Source: Coriaria nepalensis
Lineage: Eukaryota; Streptophyta; Magnoliopsida; Cucurbitales; Coriariaceae
Assembly: GCA_027186245.1 (NCBI GenBank)
Contig: CP114490.1
Coordinates: forward strand, 2,867,001 to 2,931,000
Reading direction: 5' to 3'
DNA: 64,000 nt
The translations under genes were made by a program, and so were the position numbers. Shown one piece after another: positions 1 to 10,197 of the stretch; the stretch's first letter is position 1, and each line of letters opens with the position of its first letter. The notes under the pieces are model-generated. The model had not been told where the DNA came from. It ran no database searches and was given only the letters and a program-made list of their open reading frames with translations.

Positions 1-849
1 TGAAGTTTCATAAAATTTCAGTTTTGAATTAGTTCTTTATTTATATATAATTTAAAATCGAGAAATTTTTATGACCAAATCAATCATTATTATTACAGAC
101 ATCACTCGAAGTGATATAAATGTGAGTGTAACGTTGATGCGTTACAGTTTGAATTGTCATGTGGGACGTATACTACTATTATTACAAGGACTGCACATGT
201 TAACCTGAAAACTGAAGAATCGATCCAAACCTTCGTGCAACTCAAAAACAAACTAAATGATGCGCATCTCATCAAACATAATTTTAAGGGGTCCATTAGC
301 AAATGGACTTAAAAGAGGAAAAGAAAAAAAATTAAAGTTCAACTACCACTTTTTTTTTTTTTTATCAGTAATATTAGTCTATTCATTTTTCTTATTTATA
401 AAAAATAAAAATAAAAAATCAAATTAAAATGTGAATTACTAAATTGGCCTCATGTAAATCTGAAACAAAAATATGTGAAATAATGAGAATACGATCATGC
501 TTACCAATCAAAAAATGGTAACCTACTACGCTTGAAACCATAACCGTGGCATGAAACAATTTGCATTTTTAGACCAATCAAAAGCATTCCGATTGCCCCT
601 AAATGTCGATTAAATCTGTTTGCAAGTTTCGTAATCGAATTGTCAAGAGTTTGAAAATAGATAAACATATGAGTAAGTTTCAAGCTTTTATACTTAATTG
701 TTCTTTCAACTTTTGATTGATAATGCTACATGTTTTGGCCTCATTTTATTTTTATTTTGTTTGCATTTGCCGTTTCGAATCACTCTATAACTGAAAAAAT
801 ATGGAAATGCAGAAATAAAAAAAAATCTAGAAATCTAAAGAACATATGT
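1..849. other. Intergenic, nothing recognised
   Basis: AT-rich DNA with a poly-T run near 350. The short open frames here have no recognisable domain and no convincing splice context. Confidence 0.5.
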
Positions 850-985
850 CATTTGTATTGCTCAATTTCTCGATGTCCCTATAATGAGGAGACATCGAAA
901 AATCGGGTAAAATGGACATAATTGTCTTTAATTTCTCGATGTCTTTGTAATGAGTAGAGACATCAAGAAATAGGGCAAAGTGGAC
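850..985. repeat. Two palindromic CTCGATGTC units
   Basis: Two imperfect inverted repeats about 64 bp apart carry the core CTCGATGTC, then a short AT-rich loop, then GACATCGA. They match the core of the five-unit array at 2884-3219, so the minisatellite DNA between 1490 and 2870 has related palindromes on both sides. Confidence 0.6.
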
Positions 986-1489
986 ATAGTCTTTTTAGAA
1001 TATTGGTTTCCTTTTATGTTTTTCCTTTTACAGAAGTGAAAAGTTTTTTCATAATCATATACTTTGATGTGAATGAAAGAGAATGAAAGCCAAAATGAGA
1101 AAAAGAATTTGTTGTATTGTCATGAAAATAGCGTGTATGGAATAATTGGAGCTTCAATGTAAAATACATTACATACACTTATGGTTGTAAGTATAAAGCA
1201 CTTATGAGTAACTTGACAATGAGCAAAGACCGATCCCATCTTCAGCAAAGTCTTTGTCATTTATCATGGATATTTAGACCTTTGATTATTGATAATGTAG
1301 TTAGTTTGAGAATTTTGAAGACTTTACATATTTTTGTAATCTTTGCAAATATGGTTGTAATGAATGTTGGTTACTTTAAATGGATGATATTTTTGTTGGT
1401 TGTTGCAATTTTGTTTAATGAAAGTTGTACTTAATAATTTTGGTTGATTGATATTTGTTCATTAAGGTTTTGTTGATTTTGATTTAAGG

Positions 1490-2235
1490 AGGCATCGAGC
1501 TATCGATATTAGATGCTAAAGGTTAGACACTTCATCTATTAAACCCTAAAAGTTAGACCTTTGAAAGATCTAAAGTTTAGGCTATAAGTTTAAAATAAAA
1601 GATATAAACTTTAGGGTTTAAGATGAAATGTTTAATCTTTAGAGTTTAATTTGAAATGTTTAAGTTTTAGGGTTAATATGAAAGGTCTAGACTTTTGGGG
1701 TTTAAGATGAAAGATTCACCATTTATGGTTCAAGACTAAAGGTATGAATATTAGGGTTTGATATGAAGGGTTCAACCTTATGATTCAAGATGAAAGATTT
1801 AGGCTTTAGGTTTAAGAAGAAAGATCTAGTGTTTAGGGTTTAATATGAAAGTTTAACCTTTATGGTCTAATTAAAAGGTTTAAGTCTTAGGGTTTAAAAT
1901 AAAATATCTAAACTTTAGGGTTTAATATAAAATTAAACCTTGAGGGTTTAAGATGAAACATCTAAACTTTAGGGTTTAGTATGAAAGGCTTAATCTTTAG
2001 GATATAAGATGAAAGATCTAAATTTTTGGGGTGTAAGATGAAAGATTCACAAAGTTTATGGTTCAAGACTAAAGGTTTGAGATAAAAAGGTCAAACTTTT
2101 AAGTTCAATGATGAAATGTTTAACCCTTATGATTCAAGATGAAAGATTTGAACATTATAGTTTGATGGAAAGGTCTTAACCTTTAGGTTCAATGATGAAA
2201 TATTCAATTTTTAGATTCTAAATCTAGTGTTTAGA
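1490..2235. repeat. Degenerate minisatellite with telomere-like TTTAGGG motifs
   Basis: About twenty diverged units of roughly 35-40 bp follow one another. Each resembles 'ctttagggtttaagatgaaa' followed by a variable 'ggtctaaac' segment. Several contain TTTAGGGTTTA, which equals plant telomere repeat phase, but the unit is far longer than 7 bp, so this is not a telomere tract. No coding frame persists through the array. Confidence 0.7.
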
Positions 2236-2820
2236 CACAGGGTTTCATAAAAAGGTCTAACCTTTATGTCCTTTTGTGAGAGGTCCAATTTTTATTGTTT
2301 CAAATGTAATGTTTAAATATTAAGTAATGATAGAAAGATCCAAGTTATGGTAAAGTAATGAAATGTTCAACCTTTATAGTTCTAAGTGTAACTTTTAGGT
2401 ATTATGATTTCTTAGAATGACCTTTAAGTTCTTTTGTGAGAGATTCAACATTTTTTATTCCAAATATAATGTTTAGATATTAGGTAATATTAATAAGATC
2501 CAAACTTATGGTTAATAAAATGTTCAACTTTGTGGTTTTAAGTGTAACCTTTAGGTATTAAGGTTTCATAGTGATATTTGACATTTATGTTCTTTTGTGA
2601 GAGATCCAACTTTTTTTGTTCCAAATATAATTTTTAGACGTTAAGTGATGATAGAAAAATCCAAATATTATGGTGAAGTAATGAAAGGTTTAACTTTTGT
2701 GGTTCTAAGTGTAACATGTAGGTATTAGGATTTCATAAAAAAGTTAGATATTTATGTTCTTCTGTAAGAGATTCAACTTTTTTTTTCAAATATAATATTT
2801 AAAACATTAAGAAAGGATAG
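2236..2820. repeat. About 160-165-bp tandem repeat, 3.5 copies
   Basis: The phrase 'ttatgttcttttgtgagaga' recurs near 2263, 2428, 2587 and 2751, each time followed by similar sequence (a 'ccaaatataatgttta' block, an 'aagatccaa' block and a 'taagtgtaac' block). The period is 160-165 bp. The units share short phrases with the 35-40-bp minisatellite upstream and may be a higher-order form of it. Confidence 0.7.
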
Positions 2821-2883
2821 AAATATCTAAATTTATGGTAAAAATATCGAGCCAAAAAAATAGAATAAAAAAAATTTATTTAC

Positions 2884-3219
2884 CCGATTACTCGATGTCT
2901 TAAGTTTTGTAAGACATCGAGCAATCAGAAAAACATAACATAGACCTTTTCTTTAATCGATTGCTTGATGTCTTAAGTTTTGTAAGACATCGAGCAATCA
3001 TAAAAACATAACAAAGACCTTTTTTTACCCGATTGCTCGATGTCTTACTAAACTTAAGTCATCGAGCAATCAGGAAAACGTAATAAAAATATTTTTTTTT
3101 ACCTGATTGATTGATGTTTTTAGTTTAGTATGACATCGAGCAATCAGAAAAACATAACAATGACCTTATTTTTATCCAATTGATCGATATCTTAAGTTTT
3201 GTAAGACATCGAGCAATCG
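2884..3219. repeat. Tandem array of five hairpin-forming units
   Basis: Five units about 72-74 bp apart (about 2884, 2956, 3030, 3104 and 3177). Each is an inverted repeat with arms near GATTGCTCGATGTCTTA and TAAGACATCGAGCAATC around a 6-9-base loop. A conserved spacer 'aaaaacataacaaagacct' follows. The right arm is nearly invariant while the left arm varies. Spacing and palindromy suggest a fold-back-type or satellite element; no protein is encoded. Confidence 0.75.
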
Positions 3220-3234
3220 AGAAAACAAAACAAA

Positions 3235-4160
3235 AAGTTCAGGAGTCTGACATATAATAGATCAATACCCAAATTAAGAACCTATAATAGATCAATACCC
3301 AATTCAGTAACATTCAAAACAATTACTAAACCTTTAATTACAAATCAAAACATAAGTCATTACAATACATAAATGAACACAACTACTACTACAACAAAAA
3401 TAAAGTGAAACCACTTGTTTCACCTCGAATGGCTCAAGTGTGAACTCTATATAAAGTAAAGGACAAATCAAACTAACAATTTAATTTTAGATTTAAAGAG
3501 AACTGAGAGATCCCCAAGCTCACATTTAAATAAATACATAACTATTATTCTTTTATATGATAAGCCGCCAAAAATCAATGAAGAAACATAAGGGAATTAT
3601 TAATACATGAAGAAATGCAATCTGGCTGAACAATAGACAATACACCAATCAAAATAGATTTCCTAAGCATGACTGTAAAGGGAACAATTGCATGTACAGC
3701 CCCAAACCAAAAGGGCGAGAATTTTTTAGTATGTTCCTTCTAGATTCCTAATGGTACATTTGTTGTCATTCTCAATACCCATATTATTAAGACTTTTGCC
3801 GGTAAGGATTGAGGGCATAAATTCCTTACAAAATATGTTTTTGGCTAAAGCTGTTCTTGTTGCAACTATGGCTGGAGGACACTTGTATTTCATATCAGGA
3901 GGGGGATGGAAAGCCTTTGCAACGATTGGTAGGACATTACTAATGGATCAATATGATTTTGTAATTAGGCAATTTCTGGTTTGAAACCACTCATTATCTA
4001 TATAGCTTTATGTTTGGACATTCCTCTCTGAAAAAATAATGAAAAAAAAGTTAATTTTGAGTAAAATACTAAAGCAATTTTTTTGGAATAATTTGGAATA
4101 ATTTGGAATAATACTAATCTAATTTCAGCTATTCGCAATATGAGTGATCTCATATTATAT
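3235..4160. other. Intergenic with small duplications
   Basis: A roughly 34-bp phrase containing 'ataatagatcaatacccaa' is present twice near 3255-3305, and a 10-bp unit TTTGGAATAA is repeated three times near 4083-4112. A 77-codon plus-strand frame at 3751-3984 includes GGWKAF, faintly like a B3 domain, but it is not convincing as a gene. Confidence 0.4.
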
Positions 4161-4161
4161 C

Positions 4162-4359
4162 TCAATCATCAACAAGACATAAAATAATCGAACTGCAATA
4201 AACCACTCCACTTTCACATAATTCATCAAAAACCTTCCATGTATTATATAAACAACCCAATTGATCATACATACTAAGCAACAAGGTTTCCGCTACAAAA
4301 TCGTAATCAAACTTGGGTTTAATTATTATTCCATGTATCTTTTTAGTCCATAAAACCAT
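4162..4359 (-). pseudogene. PPR protein fragment (PLS type)
   Basis: The 65-residue minus-strand translation contains KKIHGIIIKPKFDYDF, LLLSMYDQLGCLYNTWKVFDE and ESGVVYCSSII. These match the spacing of PLS-class plant PPR repeats (usual forms: xxHGxxIKxGF, LxxMYxKCGxxxxAxxVFDEM, RNVVSWNxMI). PPR proteins bind organellar RNA and normally carry many repeats. Here only about one and a half remain, with degenerate consensus residues and no adjoining repeats, so this is a relic. The PPR assignment is moderately sure; any function is not. Confidence 0.5.
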
Positions 4360-4421
4360 AATTTCAAAATTTTATAATAATAAACAAATCATAAATTCAA
4401 GATATCAGTAATGCTTCATAC

Positions 4422-4728
4422 CTTACTTGAAGTGGATGGTTCTTCAGCCATCCATTGTAGCATTGATTTCTTTCTCTTGATGTCGGATGCGGCAGATTCC
4501 GGCAATGACTCAGAGACGTTTTTAGGTTTCAAACTCCAGCGAGTTATGAATGGTGTCAGGAGTCCTGGTTCCAAAACGTCTGGGTTTTTTTTGGTGTTTT
4601 GATTCTAAAGAACGAAATGGAACAAAATAAGAAGATGGAGAATGCAAATATGAAGAAGAGGAAGAAAGGAGAGAGGCAGGAGAAGGTATGAAACATTCAG
4701 AAAATTTCACAGGAAGTGCTACGATCAT
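4422..4728 (-). pseudogene. Broken first exon of an unrecognised, possibly plastid-targeted protein
   Basis: From an ATG at 4728 the frame reads a serine-rich, transit-peptide-like stretch (MIVALPVKF..., SLLSSSSSYLHSPSS) and ends at a stop after about 68 codons. From the A8 run near 4589 another frame continues as coding-looking sequence (LEPGLLTPFITRWSLKPKN, then KRKKSMLQWMAEEPSTSSK) into a good donor, AAG|GTATGA, at 4422. The simplest reading is one exon split by an indel in the A8 run. Alternatively the second frame is an internal exon, since a pyrimidine-rich acceptor lies at about 4608. I do not recognise the family. It lies on the same strand as the PPR fragment just downstream, but a link is not shown. 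Confidence 0.35.
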
Positions 4729-4905
4729 CCAATAAGTGGGTTCTCACTAATGAGAAAGTCAATTCTCAAGCAAAAAACTGAAGGAACATTACTAATCGTC
4801 ATATTTATCGTTGGGATATAAATAATTTATAAGTTTTTTTTACCTAATCTAAATTTTTGTGGAGTCATCATGAACAGAAAAAATTGAAAAAGAGAAGAAG
4901 CGTCT

Positions 4906-7900
4906 TCACGATGTCGAAGCTGTCATGTGAAGTGCAACTAAAGAAGCATAAAACCCATCCTTAATGTTTATCAAAGTGTCATGCTTTCCTTTCTCTACTA
5001 TTGTCCCGCTCTTAACAACCGCAATAACATCCGCATTCTTGATCGTTGATAATCTATGAGCCACCACGACTGTTGTCCGATTCACCATGACTTTGTCTAA
5101 CGCATCTTGAACCACCCGTTCCGATTCAGCATCAAGTGCACTTGTAGCCTCGTCTAGTAGAAGTATTTTCGGACTCTTCACTATAGCTCGTGCTATGGCC
5201 ACTCTTTGCTTCTGTCCGCCTGACAATTGGGTTCCACGTTCCCCTACAATAGTGTCATAACCCTGCAAAAATTTCCATCTCTAGAGTGTTAATAATCACA
5301 AAGTGCTTGGTTGAAAAAAGAAAGAAGAATTATTTATCCTAACCTATTGTAAGCTGCTAATGAACTTGTGGGCATTGGCCAATTCAGATGCAGCCAATAT
5401 TTCTGCTTCTGTTGCATTTCCTTCTTTTCCATAAGCAATGTTAGAACGAATACTTTCATTGAACAGAACCGGTTCTTGATTAACAAGTCCCATTTGCCGC
5501 CTCAACCATTTGATGTTGAACTTTTGGATCTCAACTCCGTCAAGTGTTATATGACCGGAATCTGGATCATAAAATCTTTGCAATAAGGAGATCACAGTGG
5601 ATTTTCCGCATCCACTTTCTCCAACAAGGGCTACTGTCTGTAAGAAAATTTTTTTTAAAAATCAAAATGTTATAACCCTTTCCTAATTTGAAGGATCTTA
5701 TGAAATTCGTTAAGCTTAACTTTAGTAGTACCTTCCCAGAACGAATAGTCAAGCTGAGGTCTTTAAAGATCTGAACATCTGGTCTAGATGGATATCTAAA
5801 GCTTACATGTTGAATTTCGATTTCTCCCTTGACATCATCTAATGTCTCCCCATAATCATCACTTGGGTCGATCTTTGATTTACGGTCGAGCATTGAAAAT
5901 ATGGAAGCAGTTGCTTCCTTGGCCTTAGAAGAATCAGGAGCAACAGAGCTTGATTGAGAAATCGCCATAGCGGCCATTGTCAAAGCAAAGAAGACCTGCC
6001 CAAAATAAATTTCTTTTAAGGTAATTGAAGAAAAGTCGTGTCAAGGAGTCTAGCTGATCAAGAAGTTTTCTGAAAGATGTAGTTAATTACCCGAAAAACG
6101 TCAGTGAAAGTTGTTGTTCCATTATCGACAAGTCGGGCCCCGGCATAGAAGCTTGCTGCATAAACTGAAAAAAACATAAAGAAAGATACCCCAAATCCCA
6201 TGCCACTTATCAGGCCATGCCTTATCCCTGTTCTCGTAGGACCTTCGCATTTCTTTTTGTATAATTCCATCACCTTTTCTTCTGCGCAGAATGATGCAAC
6301 TGTCCTTATACTCCCCACAGCATCATTAGCAACCTGACTTGCCTCTTCATACATCATTTGCAACAGTTTTTGCATACTTTAAAACTCGAGTCCATAGCTT
6401 TTCAAAATAGAGTTTAGATAAATCGAAATTTTAATAAATTTGTCAAATCAATTTGAATATAATCCGATACTAAGAATTCAGTTTTAGAAATGCGGTTCTA
6501 AAACATCTAAGATAGACGGACCCAAATAAAACGGAACTTTTGTCAGTTAAATGATTTTACACCATACCTTTGCATCGGCACTAAATCCTTTTATGAATCT
6601 CATTTGGACGTAACCAATGAGTCCAAGAAGCGGAAACATAACAAGAACAATAAAAGAGAGCTGCCAACATGAAGCAAAGGCGATGACCAAACCAGCAGTT
6701 ACTGAGGAAAGATTTTCAACCAATTGAGAAAGAGCGTCCCCAACTAGAGCCCGCACGGTTGCCGCGTTAGTGGAGAGCCTCGAACTGATTGAACCGGTAG
6801 AATTATCCGCCTCATCAAACCATCCAATCTCCATGTTAACCACCTTCTCGAAACAAATCATTCTGATCCGTCGGATCAACTTGTTTCCAGCCACAGCAAA
6901 AAAGTAGGACCGGATTGGAATTGCCACAAAAGGTACCACTCCAAGGAGCATGAAAATCAGCGCCCAAAACTTTGAATTCTTTCTAAGCTCGTGAGGTGGC
7001 TCATAAAACGTTTTGATAACATTTGAAATGAGTAAACCATATACCGGAAGTATAGCACCGTTCACAGTTGCAGCTAAACATCCAACTAGAAGGACCGGAA
7101 CCTCTGGCTTGTTGAGATATGCAAGGCGACGAAGAGGAACTTTTGGAGATTCTTTTTTTGATTTCTGAGATGTTTTCTCTTCTCCAATTTCAATACCTGG
7201 TGCAGCTACTCCTATGGGTAAACCGAATGAAACTGAGAAGGAATGCTGGCTGCTATTCCCAGGCCCAGATGAACCCCTACTTGTGGACCGATGTAGTGAT
7301 GACATCCTTTTACTCAAGTTTCTAAAAGATTCCGAGGTGATTTCTTGTGTTTTTTGATCGAATGAAGATTCTTGTGACATGCTCTCAACTTCTTGTAATC
7401 GAATCAGTTGAGAGTAAGCTCCTTCGGGATCTCTAAGGAGTTCCACATGTGAACCTGTTCAATTCATAAAACATATCAATGTGGATAAACGAATATTTTT
7501 AAAATAATGATTTGTTTTAATTTTTGTTTTAATTTTTGTTTTACCTTTTTCGACCATTTTTCCTTTATGAATGACAGCAATCAAATCTGCTTTTCTAACT
7601 GTGCTCAAACGATGAGCTACAATCACAGTTGTCCGATTGACCATAATCCGGTCCAAGGCCTCTTGCACTACATGCTCGGATTCGGCATCAAGTGCGCTTG
7701 TTGCTTCATCTAGAAGTAGTATTCTAGGGTCTTTCAAAATGGCTCTAGCTATGGCTATTCTCTGCTTCTGACCTCCAGATAGCTGCGTTCCATGCTCCCC
7801 AACCAAGGTCTCTAGCCCCTATATTCAACAAAAGCTAAGCAAACAATATTTTTCTTATACAAAAGATGAAAAGACCTGAATATTAAGGAGTTAAAACCTG

Positions 7901-8633
7901 AGGAAGCTTATCAATGAATTTTGAAGCATTTGCAAGTTCAGTAGCAGATTTGATCTCTTCGTCAGTAGCACCATCTTTTCCATATCCAATATTATCTCTA
8001 ATGCTTGCCGCAAATAACACAGGTTCTTGGCTGACAAGCCCAATTTTGCTTCTAATCCATTTAAGCTGAAACTCTTTCAGGTTGATACCGTCAATTAGCA
8101 CTTCACCAGAGCTTGGATCATAGAATCTTTCAATCAAACTTATAACCGTAGATTTCCCGCTTCCACTCTGTCCAACTAAAGCTGCAGTTGTTCCACTCGG
8201 AATATGAAGAGAAAACCCGTTGAAAATCTGCTCATCTGGTCTTGTTGGATTACTGAAGTAAACATCCCTTAGCTCTATGTTTCCACTACTATCATCTGGT
8301 GTCTTTCCATTTGTATCATAAGCATCAATGTCAGGCCTTCTCTTGATTGTCTCGAACATCTTGTATGCCGCTGCTCGGCCGCTGGAAAATGCACTCAAAC
8401 ATGGAGATGCCATTACCTACAGCGCCTATAACTCCAACAATCATCAAGGCAACATCAGTGGTGTCTGCGAATGAGAACAGCTTATGGAACGGAACGGTAT
8501 TTTTTTTCCCGTCTCCATTTTTTCCTGATTCTTGTTTATTTCCGTTCATGGTGGGGCTATACTCTACTTTTCCCACCCTTTCTGATGGTGTGGTATGATC
8601 CGTGTTCTTGTTTCCATCCAAACCATTTTCCAT
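4906..8633 (-). pseudogene. ABCB4/11/21-like ABC transporter pseudogene
   Basis: Proximal copy of the tandem ABCB pair. Compared with the intact copy at 10198-15424, it keeps the start (MENGLDGNK, 8633) and exons equivalent to 6-12: the fused exon 7898-8633, then 7545-7818, 6568-7454, 6091-6357, 5732-5995, 5344-5637 and 4906-5262, with identical exon lengths from exon 7 on. Both NBDs are recognisable (Walker [10 protein letters not shown] and GESGCGKST; two LSGGQ signatures). Three lesions break it. A deletion fuses exon 1 to exon 6 at about 8410, removing nearly all of TMD1 and shifting the frame. The exon-9 splice acceptor reads AA instead of AG (6358-6359). The last codon of exon 11 is TAG (5344-5346) where the sister has CAG. 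A shorter product from an internal ATG at 8413 would still meet the other two lesions. Confidence 0.9.
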
Positions 8634-10197
8634 CACTAAGTTTGAGTTGTCCTTTTCGGTTAGACTTGCAGTGAATTTGCAACTAGGTGAGTATGAAGAA
8701 GAAGAAGAGCTATATGAGACTTTCTTTTTTCGGTTGCATTAAATAGAAAACGATTACAAAAATATCAACACGAGAAACAGTCTTAAAAACTATTGCCAAT
8801 CATGCAAGTATTAAGCAATTTTTTTGCTAAATATCTAAAAAATTGATTATATATTATAAAACTAATCAGACTTAACTGCGTATAAGCACTCCCAAACGAG
8901 CTTTGAACATGATTAGAGGCCTTTTCTAGTTTTCTGGATTGTTTTTTATTTTTATTTATCATCTCTCTCACTGTAAAAACAATTATGGAAGATGAAGTAT
9001 AAACATTATTTATGTTTGTTATTTATCATAAAACAAATACATAGATCACTTCCCCCTCCCCCATAATATATATATATATGTTTAGAAGAAGCCATTAAAG
9101 ACCAAAAGAGTTACCTGAAATGGCAGAGGCTCAGAGGCGGGAGGTACTTTTTTCTTGCACTTCAAAATGCTCTGCTTTACTCTGCTCTTTCTTACTTCTC
9201 AACGAATACATATATACTGGCTCTGTTTTCTAGCTAACAGTAACACGACTTTTTTTTCTTTTTTTCCTCCTTTTTTCCCTTTCCTTGAAGATCAACAGTC
9301 ATATTTTATTTGATAATCTGATTACTCATCAGTCATCACTATTGCAAAAAGTGAACTTTCGAGAACGTGAAGCAAAGAAAGTTCCCTGCATTTTCCCCTG
9401 TTTCTTTCCCTCTGGTCAACATTACTGTGATCGAATCAATTACGTTACGACTCCATATTCGATTTTCCTTGTGAAGAAGAAAAATCAATACTTTTTGTCC
9501 ATAGATCCAGATGACCAGATGGGTATTTGAATTCTACTTTGTTCTTTCAATTTACTCCCAATATAATTGAAGGTCAACTATATCATAAGAGAAAAAAATT
9601 GAACTTAAATGTTCAGCTTCATCAAACATCTTTATATTTATATTACCCTAAATTATACCAATCAAAATTTGCATCGAGTATGTTCTCGAACAAAGTTTTG
9701 CTACGACAGAAAGTAATCGAACTTGAGTGCCGCCATTTTCAACTCTCCAACCTTTTTGACTTTTCTGCTGGGTGTGGTAGGAAATGGAAGTAGTTAAATG
9801 TATTATCAACTATTTGTAACGAATCTGAGCATAATCTAGAAAATACTTACCATAGTAAAATTTGTTGGTAATGCTGTCATTACCTCTGTCCCTATGATTG
9901 TAAACTAGTTTACTTTGTTTTGTTTTTTGTTTTCAGGACTAGTAATGTTTTGTTTTTGTAAACTAGAAGATACTTCCGTATAAATATTATTTACTGTCAC
10001 GTATCATCAGACCAAATCTCATTAAGCTTCAATTTCTAACCCCATATATGATTATGTCCTCTCATGATACAATCACACATAAATAGTTAAAAATTTTATC
10101 AGTATTCTATTTAAATAATTTAACAATTTTTTTCACTTATCTATATTTTTATGGCGTCTTCATTAAGAGAAAAAAAAATTGAAAAAGAGAAGTGTCT
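8634..10197. other. Spacer between the ABCB copies, with the 5' region of the pseudogene
   Basis: Sequence just above 8633 resembles that above the intact copy's start. A likely 5'UTR donor (CAG|GTAACT, minus strand) lies at 9114-9115 and a TATA-like 'gtatatatgta' near 9206-9217, so the pseudogene's promoter side seems preserved. The remainder to 10197 is AT-rich, without a supported gene. Confidence 0.45.
9206..9217 (-). promoter_or_regulatory. Possible TATA box of the ABCB pseudogene
   Basis: The minus strand reads 'gtatatatgtat' about 90 bases before the putative 5'UTR donor at 9115. Placement fits a plant TATA box, but AT-rich matches are common by chance here. Confidence 0.3.

Noticed and set aside
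1204..1434. 76-codon plus-strand frame
   Set aside because: It is hydrophobic by AT-richness, has no domain and stands next to satellite DNA.
2884..3219. Regularly spaced palindromic repeats resembling a CRISPR array
   Set aside because: The spacers are nearly identical to one another, the repeats differ, and all surrounding genes are plant nuclear genes. A satellite or fold-back element fits; CRISPR does not.
3751..3984. 77-codon frame with GGWKAF, faintly like a B3 DNA-binding domain
   Set aside because: Only a few residues match, the rest of the B3 core is absent, and no splice or promoter context supports it.
8331..8413. A shortened but functional ABCB protein starting at an internal ATG (8413)
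   Set aside because: It would lack TMD1 and would still meet the lost exon-9 acceptor and the TAG at the end of exon 11.
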